In this document: positions 48,650-59,011 of the stretch, piece after piece
Position numbering within the stretch: the first letter of the stretch is position 1
Layout of the letters: every line of letters starts with the position of its first letter
Source: Nocardioides sp. GY 10113
GTDB taxonomy: Bacteria; Actinomycetota; Actinomycetes; Propionibacteriales; Nocardioidaceae
Assembly (NCBI RefSeq): GCF_004919105.1
Contig: NZ_STGK01000006.1
Span: 62,001 to 126,000 of the forward strand
Direction of reading: 5' to 3'
Length of the DNA: 64,000 nucleotides
Position numbers and translations under genes: made by a program
The notes under the pieces: generated by a model
The model's input: only the letters and a program-made list of their open reading frames with translations
The model's database searches: none
Told to the model about the DNA's origin: nothing

Positions 48650-49297
48650 ATGCTCACAATGGCGGTCCGCCCGCGGGTGCTGGCCGGATGGTGCGCGGCG
48701 ACCGCCGCCCTCGGCGCCACCGGCCTCCTCGCCGCACCCGCCGTCTGGCGCCCGCACTCCCCCGACCCGACGCCCACGACCTTCGTCGACCTCCTCGTCG
48801 CCGGATGCGCGGTCACGGCGACGCTCGCCGCGGCCTGGCTGTGGCTGCTGACGACGCTGGTCGCGCTCCCTGCCCTGGCCGGGCGAGCCCCCGGGCCCGG
48901 TGGCGCCGGACGGGGCGCCGGCCGCTCGCTGGCGCTGGCGCTGTGCGGCCTCGCCGTCGTCGCCGGGGCCGGGACGGCGACCGCGGCAGGGCCGACCGAC
49001 CGGCCGGCCGAGCCGGCCGCACCGACGGCCCCGCCCGAGCCGGCCGCGTCGCGCGTGCTGGACGGGCTGCCGCTGCCCGACCGTCCCGTCGGCGGGCTCC
49101 GGCCGACCGTCCGGGTCACCGACGGCGACTGCCTCTGGAGCCTCGCGCAGGCCCGCCTCGGCGTCGGCGCCCGGGACGGCGAGGTGGCGGCGTACGTGGC
49201 CCGATTGCACGCGCGCAACCGCGACGTGGTCGGGAGCGATCCCGATCTGATCCACCCCGGGCAGGAGCTCCGCCTGCCCGGCACCACCGCACCCTGA
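48650..49297 (+). CDS. LysM-domain membrane protein
   Basis: A 215-residue protein with three hydrophobic segments (GWCAATAALGATGLLAAPAV, FVDLLVAGCAVTATLAAAWL, SLALALCGLAVVAGAGTATA), a proline-rich linker and a C-terminal LysM domain (VTDGDCLWSLAQARLG ... LIHPGQELRLP) that binds peptidoglycan outside the cell. ATG 48650 is preferred because GGAG lies 7 bases before it; ATG 48644 is too close. The Rv3235-like gene and, on the other strand, secA follow. It probably anchors to the cell wall; exact role unknown. Confidence 0.82.
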   Translation: MLTMAVRPRVLAGWCAATAALGATGLLAAPAVWRPHSPDPTPTTFVDLLVAGCAVTATLAAAWLWLLTTLVALPALAGRAPGPGGAGRGAGRSLALALCGLAVVAGAGTATAAGPTDRPAEPAAPTAPPEPAASRVLDGLPLPDRPVGGLRPTVRVTDGDCLWSLAQARLGVGARDGEVAAYVARLHARNRDVVGSDPDLIHPGQELRLPGTTAP

Positions 49298-49310
49298 CCC
49301 GGGAGGCCGC

Positions 49311-49859
49311 ATGTCCGTCACGCCCATGTCCGTCACGCCCGTGCCCGTCAGCACCGACCCCGCACGCGGGAGGTTCGGCGACCGGATCCTGCTGCCGGTC
49401 CCGATCGCCGAGACCCAGGGAGCGCTCGCCCTCGACCTGGTGCCGCGCGAGGCACCGCCGCCGGTGGCGCCGACCCGACCGGGCGCCGCGGTGGTCCCGA
49501 TCGACCAGCGGATGCGGCGCGCCATCGAGTCGTGGGCCCGCCGGTACGTCCAGGCGGCCGTGGAGATCGTCGCCGGCGACCGCCCCTCCTCGCAGGTGGT
49601 GCGCTGGACCTCCGGCGATGTCTACGCCGACCTGCGGCGCCGCGCGCAGCTGGTGGCACTCGCGGGCGGGCACCAGCCCGGGCTCGGCCGCGTCCAGCAG
49701 GTGCGCCCGCGGATCCACAGCGTCCACGCCTGCTTCGTCACCGACTCCGTCGTCGAGTGCGGAGTACACCTGCGGTACGGCGAGCGCGGGCGTGCGGTGG
49801 CGGCGCGTTTCGAGCGGCGGCGCGAGCACTGGCTCTGCACCGCGCTCGACTTCTCCTGA
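49311..49859 (+). CDS. Rv3235-family protein
   Basis: A 182-residue cytoplasmic protein of the actinobacterial family named after M. tuberculosis Rv3235, which usually stands next to secA as here. Conserved pieces are RYVQAAVEIVAGDRPSSQVV, RWTSGDVYADLRRRAQLVAL, and a C-terminal VRPRIHSVHACFVTDSVVEC sequence. GGGAGG precedes ATG 49311. It begins 13 bases after the LysM gene. The fold hints at a small alpha-beta protein related to SecA-associated factors; function unknown. Confidence 0.82.
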   Translation: MSVTPMSVTPVPVSTDPARGRFGDRILLPVPIAETQGALALDLVPREAPPPVAPTRPGAAVVPIDQRMRRAIESWARRYVQAAVEIVAGDRPSSQVVRWTSGDVYADLRRRAQLVALAGGHQPGLGRVQQVRPRIHSVHACFVTDSVVECGVHLRYGERGRAVAARFERRREHWLCTALDFS

Positions 49860-49882
49860 GCCCCGGCTCGGCGGAGACGGCA

Positions 49883-49919
49883 GAGCCCCCGCCCCGGCCG
49901 ATGGCCGTGGCGGGGGCTC
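49883..49919. terminator. Bidirectional terminator between Rv3235-like gene and secA
   Basis: An 11-bp stem (49883-49893 with 49909-49919) encloses a second small stem (cggcc/ggccg). It lies between two genes that end toward each other, 12-24 bases from each stop. Confidence 0.75.
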
Positions 49920-49931
49920 GGTGCCTGTCGG

Positions 49932-52745
<2,814 letters not shown>

Positions 52746-52835
52746 GGCGGTGAAACTCCTGGCCATTGAGGGTGCTGAGCGGAACTTGCAGTGCGACCCC
52801 GGCCGGGGTCGGGCGGCGCGAGGCGCGACGCCACT

Positions 52836-53330
52836 CTACCCAGCGGGGGGTGATGAGTCCGACGACTGTCGGCGGTCGTACTCGGCGAACGCCGCAGCGC
52901 GCTCGGTCTCGATCCGGCGCCCGAGCAGGTACGCCGCAGCCCAGAGCCCGGCGAAGATCGGCCCGAGCACCCACATCACGGGGGTCAGGAAGCCCAGCCC
53001 GATCGCGGCGGCCTGGAGCAGGTGGCCGAGCAGGTAGCCCCGCTCCGAGCGCAGCATCCCCGCGACCAGGAGGCTCGCGGCCGCCAGGCCGAGGCCCAGG
53101 CCGAGGGCGATCCCGGTGTCCACGCCACCGAGGGTGATCATCACCGGGGTGGTCAGGCCGAGGGTGATCGCCTCGAGGGTGAGCACCGCGGCACACATCG
53201 AGCGGCGCGGCGACCTCGTGCGCTCCCGGTCGACGGGTGCCGGCCCGGGCGTGTCGCGGGGCAGGTCGCCGGGCAGGTCGCCGGGCAGGTCGCCGGGCAG
53301 GTCCTGGGGCTGGGGCGTCGGCTCGCTCAC
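52836..53330 (-). CDS. DUF4233 membrane protein
   Basis: A 164-residue protein with about four hydrophobic segments and the family opening RRSMCAAVLTLEAITLGLTT. The N-terminus has a short DLPG repeat coded by a 12-bp direct repeat (near 53266-53305) that may vary between strains. Its GTG overlaps the folC stop (GTGA). DUF4233 after folC is a standing actinobacterial pair; function unknown. Confidence 0.88.
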   Translation of the reverse strand: MSEPTPQPQDLPGDLPGDLPGDLPRDTPGPAPVDRERTRSPRRSMCAAVLTLEAITLGLTTPVMITLGGVDTGIALGLGLGLAAASLLVAGMLRSERGYLLGHLLQAAAIGLGFLTPVMWVLGPIFAGLWAAAYLLGRRIETERAAAFAEYDRRQSSDSSPPAG

Positions 53331-54679
53331 TTGGCACCGCCCAGCAGCACGCGGGCCTCGCCGACGGTGACCACCGAGCCGGTGACCAGCACCGCCCCGG
53401 AGCTCAGCGAGTCGGCGCCCGGCTCCTCGGCGAGGCCGGCGGCGACGTCGATCGCGTCGGCCAGCCGCGGCACCACGGTGACCCGGTCCTCGCCGAAGAT
53501 CTCCCGGGCACGGGCGCCGAGGTCCTCGGCGGGCATCGCGCGCTCGGTGGAGTTCCGGGTCACCACCACGTGGCTCAGGTGCGGCTCGAACGCGGCGAGC
53601 AGGCCCTCGGCGTCCTTGTCCCCCATCACGCCGACCACGCCGACCAGCGGCGAGAACCGGAACGAGTCCTCCAGCGCCGCGGCGACGGCCTCGGCGCCGG
53701 CGGGGTTGTGGGCCGCGTCGAGCACGATCGTGGGGCTGCGCCGGACGATCTCCAGCCGGCCCGGCGAGGTGGCCTCGCCGAACGCGCCGCGCACCACGTC
53801 CTCGCCGAGCGGCTCGTCGCCGCCCACGAAGGCCTCGACCGCGGCCAGCGCCAGGGCGGCGTTCTGCGCCTGGTGGGCACCGTAGAGGGGCAGGAAGACC
53901 TCGTCGTACCGGCCGCGCAGGCCCTGCAGCGTGACCGCCTGGCCGCCGACCGCGGAGACCCGGTCGACCACGCCGAACTCCAGGCCCTCGCGAGCCACGG
54001 TCGCGCCGACCTCGGCCGCGCGCTCCAGCAGCACCTCGGCAGCCTCGCGCGGCTGGTGGGCCATCACCACGGTGCTGCCGGGCTTGATGATCCCGGCCTT
54101 CTCCCGTGCGATCGCGGCCAGGGTGTCGCCCAGGTACTGCGCGTGGTCCATCGCCACCGGCGTCACCACCGCGACGTCGGCGTCGATCACGTTGGTGGCG
54201 TCCCAGGAGCCGCCCATCCCGACCTCGACCACGGCCACGTCGACGGGGGCGTCGGCGAACGCGGCGTAGGCCATCCCGACCACCGTCTCGAAGAAGGACA
54301 GCGGGTGCGGCTGGTCGGCGTCGACCAGGTGCGTGTACGGCGCGACGTCGTTGAACGCCCGCACGAACGCCTCGTCGTCGAGCTGCTCGCCGTCGACGCT
54401 GATCCGCTCGCTCATCTTCTCCACGTGCGGGCTGGTGAACCGCCCGGTGCGCAGGTCCAGGGCGCGGAGCAGGCCGTCGATCATCCGCGACGTCGAGGTC
54501 TTGCCGTTGGTCCCGGTGAGGTGGATCGAGCGGTAGGCCCGGTGCGGGTCGCCGAGCACCTCGACGAACGCGGCGATCCGGTCCAGCGACGGCTCCAGGC
54601 GCGTCTCGGGCCAGCGGGACAGCAGGGCGTCCTCGGCCTCGGCGAAGGTCTCTGCGGGACGTGCGACAGGCTCGTTCAT
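53327..54679 (-). CDS. folC: Folylpolyglutamate synthase/dihydrofolate synthase
   Basis: A 450-residue Mur-ligase-family enzyme. HLTGTNGKTSTSRMIDGLLR is the ATP-binding loop, TSPHVEKMSERI the folate-binding loop, VEVGMGGSWDATNV the metal/second ATP motif, and LDAAHNPAGAEA the C-terminal domain signature. It adds glutamate to dihydropteroate and polyglutamylates folates in the cytoplasm. ATG 54679 has only a weak AGG ribosome site. The repeat array at 54779-55138 lies directly upstream and could be in its leader. Confidence 0.93.
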   Translation of the reverse strand: MNEPVARPAETFAEAEDALLSRWPETRLEPSLDRIAAFVEVLGDPHRAYRSIHLTGTNGKTSTSRMIDGLLRALDLRTGRFTSPHVEKMSERISVDGEQLDDEAFVRAFNDVAPYTHLVDADQPHPLSFFETVVGMAYAAFADAPVDVAVVEVGMGGSWDATNVIDADVAVVTPVAMDHAQYLGDTLAAIAREKAGIIKPGSTVVMAHQPREAAEVLLERAAEVGATVAREGLEFGVVDRVSAVGGQAVTLQGLRGRYDEVFLPLYGAHQAQNAALALAAVEAFVGGDEPLGEDVVRGAFGEATSPGRLEIVRRSPTIVLDAAHNPAGAEAVAAALEDSFRFSPLVGVVGVMGDKDAEGLLAAFEPHLSHVVVTRNSTERAMPAEDLGARAREIFGEDRVTVVPRLADAIDVAAGLAEEPGADSLSSGAVLVTGSVVTVGEARVLLGGAK

Positions 54680-54778
54680 GACGCCTGGGAGTCTACGGAG
54701 TCCGGGCGCCCGGCCGGCAATCACGCCCGCGGGAGCGCCGGGGCCATCGCGCCGGCCGGGAGGGCGGGCCGCGCTCAT

Positions 54779-54843
54779 GCCGCGGGGTCGCGGGCGCGAC
54801 GCCGCGGGGTCGCGGGCGCGACGCCGCGGGGTCGCGGGCGCGA
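54779..54843. repeat. 22-bp direct tandem repeat, three copies
   Basis: The unit gccgcggggtcgcgggcgcg(ac) runs 54779-54800, 54801-54822 and 54823-54843 (last copy one base short). It adjoins the palindrome array and is non-coding. Confidence 0.85.
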
Positions 54844-54849
54844 GAGGGG

Positions 54850-55138
54850 TCGTGTGCCTGAGACCTCGCTGTGCCGATGCGTGGGGCACACGACTCGGCG
54901 CTGGCCGATGGCAGGCCGGGCAGGGCGCGGTCGTGTGCCTGAGACCCCGCTATGGCGATGCGTCAGGCACACGACCCCACCCCGGCGGGACCGGTAGCCG
55001 CGCTCAGCAGCCTCGTGTGCCTCAGAACCCGCTATGCCGATGCGTGGGGCACACGACCCGACGCCGACGGGACCCAAGCCGCGCTCAGCAGCCTCGAGTG
55101 CCTCACAACCCCCTCTACCGATGCCTCAGGCACACGAC
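54850..55138. repeat. Array of four 45-bp imperfect palindromes at an 81-82 bp period
   Basis: Copies: 54850-54894, 54931-54975, 55013-55057, 55094-55138. Each starts tcgtgtgcct (copy 4 tcgagtgcct) and ends ggcacacgac, so each folds into a hairpin; copy 2 with the preceding G has perfect 13-bp arms. The right end alternates between tggggcacacgac (1, 3) and tcaggcacacgac (2, 4). The 36-base spacers 2 and 3 share cgcgctcagcagcc. Together with the adjacent 22-bp repeat this fills most of the roughly 490-base gap between the hydrolase stop and the folC start; the remainder shows nothing I can name. Confidence 0.85.
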
Positions 55139-55172
55139 CCGGATCGGCCCCAGCAACAAACAGCCGGCACCC

Positions 55173-56057
55173 TCAGCGCTCGGCGACCATCCGCAGCCAG
55201 CCCGCGACCTGCCGCATCAGCGGCTCCGCCGCCGGGAACACGGTGTCGTGGCGCCAGAACCCGTGCACCTGGCCCAGCGCCCGGGAGGCGACCACCTCGA
55301 CGCCCGACTCGGCCAGCAGCACCGCGAGGTGCTCCCCCTCGTCGCGCAGCGGGTCGTGCTCGGCGGTGACCACGATGGTCGGCGGCAGCGTGCCGAGCCG
55401 GTCCGAGAGCAGCGGCGCGAGGTCCGGGTCGGTCAGGTCGGCCGGCGTGGCGGCGTACTGCCGCCAGTACCAGTGCGCCTCGGCGGGGTCGAAGCCGTCG
55501 GCGGCGGTGCGGTAGGAGTCGAACGACGCGGTCGGGTCCAGGAACGGGTAGATCAGCGCCAGCCCGGCCAGTACGCCGGGGCGGCGCAGCGCCGCGACCA
55601 GCGCCAGGTTGCCGCCGGCGCTGTCGCCGTGCGCGAAGACCGGCAGCCCGCTCAGCTCCGGCTGCTCGCGAACCCAGTCGAGCGCGGCCGTGACGTCGTC
55701 GGGCGCCGCCGGGAACCGGTGCTCGGGCGGGCGCCGGTAGTCGACGCTGAGCACCGCCATGCCGGACCGGTTCGCCAGGCGGCGCACGGACGCGTCGTGG
55801 ACCTCGACGTCGTTGAAGACGAAGCCGCCGCCGTGGGCGTGCAGCACGACGCCGTCGTATCCGGCGGGCAGGTAGAGCCGCGCGGGGACCCCGTTCGCCA
55901 GCACGTCGCGGACCTCGGCGACCTCCTCGCGCGGAGTGTCCGCGACCGCCTTGCGGGCCTCCTCGCGGGCCGCGGCGATGTCGTAGCCGGGGTCGGCGAC
56001 CGACCGCTCGCGGGAGTGGTTCTCGACCGCGCGGCGGGCCTGGGGGTAGAGCGCCAT
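55173..56057 (-). CDS. Alpha/beta hydrolase (hormone-sensitive-lipase family)
   Basis: A 294-residue esterase-like protein. HAHGGGFVFND is the oxyanion-hole HGGG motif and FAHGDSAGGNLAL holds the nucleophile serine (GDSAG); AEHDPLRDEGE gives the acid and LGQVHGFWRH the histidine. Substrates are usually short-chain esters or lactones; none is indicated. It is transcribed in line with the GNAT gene upstream. Confidence 0.9.
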   Translation of the reverse strand: MALYPQARRAVENHSRERSVADPGYDIAAAREEARKAVADTPREEVAEVRDVLANGVPARLYLPAGYDGVVLHAHGGGFVFNDVEVHDASVRRLANRSGMAVLSVDYRRPPEHRFPAAPDDVTAALDWVREQPELSGLPVFAHGDSAGGNLALVAALRRPGVLAGLALIYPFLDPTASFDSYRTAADGFDPAEAHWYWRQYAATPADLTDPDLAPLLSDRLGTLPPTIVVTAEHDPLRDEGEHLAVLLAESGVEVVASRALGQVHGFWRHDTVFPAAEPLMRQVAGWLRMVAER

Positions 56058-56086
56058 GCGGACACCCTAGGACCGACGCCGACGCA

Positions 56087-56983
56087 TCAGGCGGGCAGGA
56101 TCGCCAGCTCGACGGTGTCCTCGACGGCCTCGTAGCCGAGCGCGAGGTAGATGCCGTTGGAGACCGCGTTGGCCTGGTCGGCGAAGAGGATCACCCGGTG
56201 CCCGGCGTCGCGCAGGAGCGCCGAGACCTCCGCCACCGCGGCGCTGGCCCACCCTCGGCCGCGCTCCTCGACCGGGGTGAAGACCGGACCGACGCGGGCC
56301 ACGCCGAAGGCCGGTGGGTTGGCGCCGGTCAGGTGGACGGGCCGGTCCTCGTCGTCGACCCAGAACCACAGGGTGCCGTCGTCCCGCTTGCGCTCGACGT
56401 CGGCGAGCGTGAACGACTCGACGGCGGTGTGGCCGTCGCCGGGCGTCCGGCCCGCCTGCTCGTCCGCGTCGGCGAAGAACCGGCGCAGCCACGCCAGGGC
56501 GAGCTCGTCCTCCTCGGGGCGGACCGCGCGCAGCCGCCCGGGCACCGTCCGCGGCGGGACCAGGGCACCGAGCTCGAAGAGCCGCATGTGCACGCCGACC
56601 TCCACGGTGCCGCCGCGGCGTTCCACGATCCTCGCGGCGAGCACGTCGGCCGCGGGACGCGACCCGTTGACGGCGCCGACCGGCTCGCCGCGATCCACCA
56701 GCGCGTCGGCCAGCGCGACGGCGGACGCCTCCGGCATCGGCAGCACGTACGGCGGATGCGGCGCGGCCGGGTGGGTGCGGATCGCGAGCCCGGGCTCCTC
56801 GCCCGGACGGTCCGGCTCGACGACGGCGAACCAGCAGAACGGCGCCGAGCGCGCGGCGCCGGGGCGTGCCAGCCGCTCGGCGACCGTGGCCACCACGGTC
56901 GCGCTGGCCGGGTGGGCCGCCAGCGTCGGCCCGGCCTGCTCCAGGAAGCGCGCCGGGTCGTCGAGGAAGGTGACCGTGACCAT
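56087..56983 (-). CDS. GNAT-family N-acetyltransferase
   Basis: A 298-residue protein. The C-terminal part is a GNAT fold: VARVGPVFTPVEERGRGWAS is the acetyl-CoA pyrophosphate loop region (RGRGWA) and ANAVSNGIYLALGYEAVED the terminal strand-helix. The N-terminal 130 residues are a degenerate second GNAT-like half. Acceptor unknown. It precedes the hydrolase gene by 29 bases on the same strand, probably one operon, and is divergent from the VOC gene. Confidence 0.88.
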   Translation of the reverse strand: MVTVTFLDDPARFLEQAGPTLAAHPASATVVATVAERLARPGAARSAPFCWFAVVEPDRPGEEPGLAIRTHPAAPHPPYVLPMPEASAVALADALVDRGEPVGAVNGSRPAADVLAARIVERRGGTVEVGVHMRLFELGALVPPRTVPGRLRAVRPEEDELALAWLRRFFADADEQAGRTPGDGHTAVESFTLADVERKRDDGTLWFWVDDEDRPVHLTGANPPAFGVARVGPVFTPVEERGRGWASAAVAEVSALLRDAGHRVILFADQANAVSNGIYLALGYEAVEDTVELAILPA

Positions 56984-57137
56984 GGGACGATTCTTCCTGG
57001 GTCAACCAGCGCGGTCGCCCGATTTTCTCGGGGTCGCGCGCGGTGCGAGCGATGAGTCGGGTGTCGGCGCCGGGTCCTACTGTCCAGGCAGGCCTCCGCG
57101 GAGGCACCCCACCCACCGATCGGACCAGGAGACCACC

Positions 57138-57899
57138 ATGACCACGACGCCCGGCGCTCCCTGCTGGATCGAGCTCACCACCTCCGACCGCGACAAGGCC
57201 GTCGCGTTCTACGGCGAGCTCTTCGGCTGGACCGCCACCGAGCCCGCCGAGCAGTTCGGCGGGTACTCGCAGTTCGAGCTGGACGGCCGCCCGATCGGCG
57301 GCATGATGCCCGAGATCCCCGGGATGACCGGCGCCCCGGGCTGGTTCGTCTACCTGGCGGTGGAGGACGCCGAGAAGATCGCCGAGTCCGCGACCGCCGC
57401 CGGCGGCGCGGTGGCCGTGCCGCCGATGCCGCTGCCCGACCTCGGCAGCATGGTCGTGGTCACCGACGCCTCGGGACTCGCGCACGGCGGCTGGCAGCCG
57501 GCCCCCTTCTCCGGCTTCCAGAGCGTCGACGGAGCCGGCGACCCGGTCTGGTTCGAGACCTACTCGAAGGACTTCGCCACCACCCGGACGTTCCTGCAGG
57601 AGGTCTTCGGCTGGGAGACGGTGATGGCCGGCGACACCGACGAGTTCCGCTACGCCACCAACGGCGAACCCGAGAGCGCCACCGCCGGCCTGATGGACGC
57701 GTCCGGCTGGGGCGACGACTTCGTGCCGACCTGGACGACCTACATCAAGGTCGCTGACATGGCCGCGACCCTGGAGAAGGTCGCCGACCTCGGCGGCTCG
57801 GTGCTCCAGGGCCCCGACGACACGCCGTACGGCGTGCTCGCGACCATCGCCGACCCGAACGGCCAGTCGCTGAAGGTGATCGTCCCGCCGGTGCGCTGA
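57138..57899 (+). CDS. VOC-family protein with two glyoxalase-like domains
   Basis: A 253-residue protein of two tandem VOC repeats: CWIELTTSDRDKAVAFYGEL FGWT in the first and VWFETYSKDFATTRTFLQEV FGWE in the second. The second ends YGVLATIADPNGQSLKVI, typical of the CFP-30B-like group in actinobacteria. VOC folds host metal-dependent lyases, dioxygenases and antibiotic-binding proteins; no activity can be named. GACCAGGAGACC lies before the ATG. Confidence 0.88.
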   Translation: MTTTPGAPCWIELTTSDRDKAVAFYGELFGWTATEPAEQFGGYSQFELDGRPIGGMMPEIPGMTGAPGWFVYLAVEDAEKIAESATAAGGAVAVPPMPLPDLGSMVVVTDASGLAHGGWQPAPFSGFQSVDGAGDPVWFETYSKDFATTRTFLQEVFGWETVMAGDTDEFRYATNGEPESATAGLMDASGWGDDFVPTWTTYIKVADMAATLEKVADLGGSVLQGPDDTPYGVLATIADPNGQSLKVIVPPVR

Positions 57900-57910
57900 C
57901 CGGCACCCCG

Positions 57911-57935
57911 GGGCCGGCGGGGACTCCGCCGGCCC
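57911..57935. terminator. Hairpin between convergent VOC and LLM genes
   Basis: A perfect 10-bp stem (57911-57920 with 57926-57935) and 5-base loop 12 bases after the VOC stop. Confidence 0.7.
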
Positions 57936-57950
57936 GCGGGACGCGCTCCC

Positions 57951-58895
57951 CTACAGCGCCTCGACGCGGCGCATCACGTCGCGCAGGAACGCGGGCAGCT
58001 CGGCGGGGTCGTCGATGAACTGCGACGGCTTCACGCAGAACGTCGTGAACCCCTGCTCGATCTGCTCCGCGATCGGCGCCATGGCGGCGCCGAGGTCGGC
58101 GACCGAGTCGTCGTCGGCGAACGTCGCCCGGGTCCCGCCGACCATCTCGATCTCCGCCGGGTCGCGGCCCGCCTCCGCGAGCGCCGTGCGCAGCGCGGCG
58201 AGGTCGTCGGCGGTCGGCGTGCCGAACGGGTGGAAGCCGTGGCCGTAGCGGACCAGCCGCTCCAGCACCGGGCCGTGCACGTGCTGGCCGCCGAACCACA
58301 GCCGCGGCCCCTCCGGCCGGAAGGCCTTCGGCTCGAGGTAGACGTCGTCGAAGTCGAAGAAGTCGCCGTGGAACGAGGCGGGGCTGTCGCGCCAGACCCG
58401 GTCCAGCACCGCGAGCTGCTCGTCGAGGATCCGGCCCCGCTTCCCGAACGGGACGCCCAGGGCGGCGTACTCGTCGCGGCTCCAGCTCACCCCCGGCTGC
58501 ACGACCAGCCTCCCCTCGGAGAGCAGGTCGAGGGTACCGAGCTCCCGGGCGAGCAGCAGCGGGTGTCGCAGCGGGGCGAGGATCGCGCTGGCCACGAGCC
58601 GGATCCGCGAGGTGACGGAGGCGATCGCACTCAGCAGCATCAGCGAGTTGGGCCACGGCGTCGCCGGGTCCTGGTTGCCCGGCGCGGCGTAGGCGCGGGG
58701 GTTCCCCATCACGCCGCGGGCTCCGGCGTCCGGTCCGAGCACGACGTGCTCGCTGAGCATCACCGAGTCGAAGCCGGCGTCCTCGGCCTCCCTCGCCCAG
58801 TCGACCAGTCGAGGCAGGTCCCGGCCGTCGGCGAGGGTCCAGTTCTCACTCAGGATCAACAGCATCCGCGGGGCGACCCCGGCGCGTTCGGGCAT
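57951..58895 (-). CDS. LLM-class flavin/F420-dependent oxidoreductase under the regulon operator
   Basis: A 314-residue luciferase-like monooxygenase-fold protein. LPRLVDWAREAEDAGFDSVM and SEHVVLGPD form the opening strand-helix, SRIRLVASAILAPLRHPLLL and LDLLSEGRLVVQPGVSWSRD the conserved core (GRL, GxSW), and LWFGGQHVHG a later strand. Members use F420 or FMN to oxidise or reduce organic substrates. ATG 58895 follows GAGGAG at 8 bases; an upstream TTG is rejected. Operator site 7 starts 20 bases further upstream, so despite lying 44 kb away from the catabolic cluster it probably acts in the same pathway. Confidence 0.88.
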   Translation of the reverse strand: MPERAGVAPRMLLILSENWTLADGRDLPRLVDWAREAEDAGFDSVMLSEHVVLGPDAGARGVMGNPRAYAAPGNQDPATPWPNSLMLLSAIASVTSRIRLVASAILAPLRHPLLLARELGTLDLLSEGRLVVQPGVSWSRDEYAALGVPFGKRGRILDEQLAVLDRVWRDSPASFHGDFFDFDDVYLEPKAFRPEGPRLWFGGQHVHGPVLERLVRYGHGFHPFGTPTADDLAALRTALAEAGRDPAEIEMVGGTRATFADDDSVADLGAAMAPIAEQIEQGFTTFCVKPSQFIDDPAELPAFLRDVMRRVEAL

Positions 58896-58915
58896 TCCGC
58901 CATCTCCTCGCAACG

Positions 58916-58935
58916 ATCGTTTGGATCCGAACGTT
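58916..58935. promoter_or_regulatory. Regulon operator, site 7 (LLM oxidoreductase)
   Basis: atcgtttggatccgaacgtt matches the catabolic-cluster sites in 18-19 of 20 positions. On the minus strand its outer edge reads TAACGT, a possible -10 as in site 2. Confidence 0.8.
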
Positions 58936-58972
58936 AGGAGTGCGGGGTACGCCCGTCAAGAGGCCCGCACCC

Positions 58973-59003
58973 CCGAGTCGGCAGGAGACTCCCGCCGACT
59001 CGG
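58973..59003 (-). terminator. Terminator of metG
   Basis: A perfect 10-bp stem (58973-58982 with 58994-59003) and 11-base loop just after the metG stop. It insulates the LLM gene from metG transcription, leaving it to the operator-controlled promoter. Confidence 0.65.
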
Positions 59004-59011
59004 CGGGTGAC

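Noticed and set aside
54850..55138. Regular repeats with 36-base spacers that look like a small CRISPR array
   Set aside because: Repeats are 45 bp with several differences, spacers 2 and 3 are related to each other, and no cas gene is in the window.
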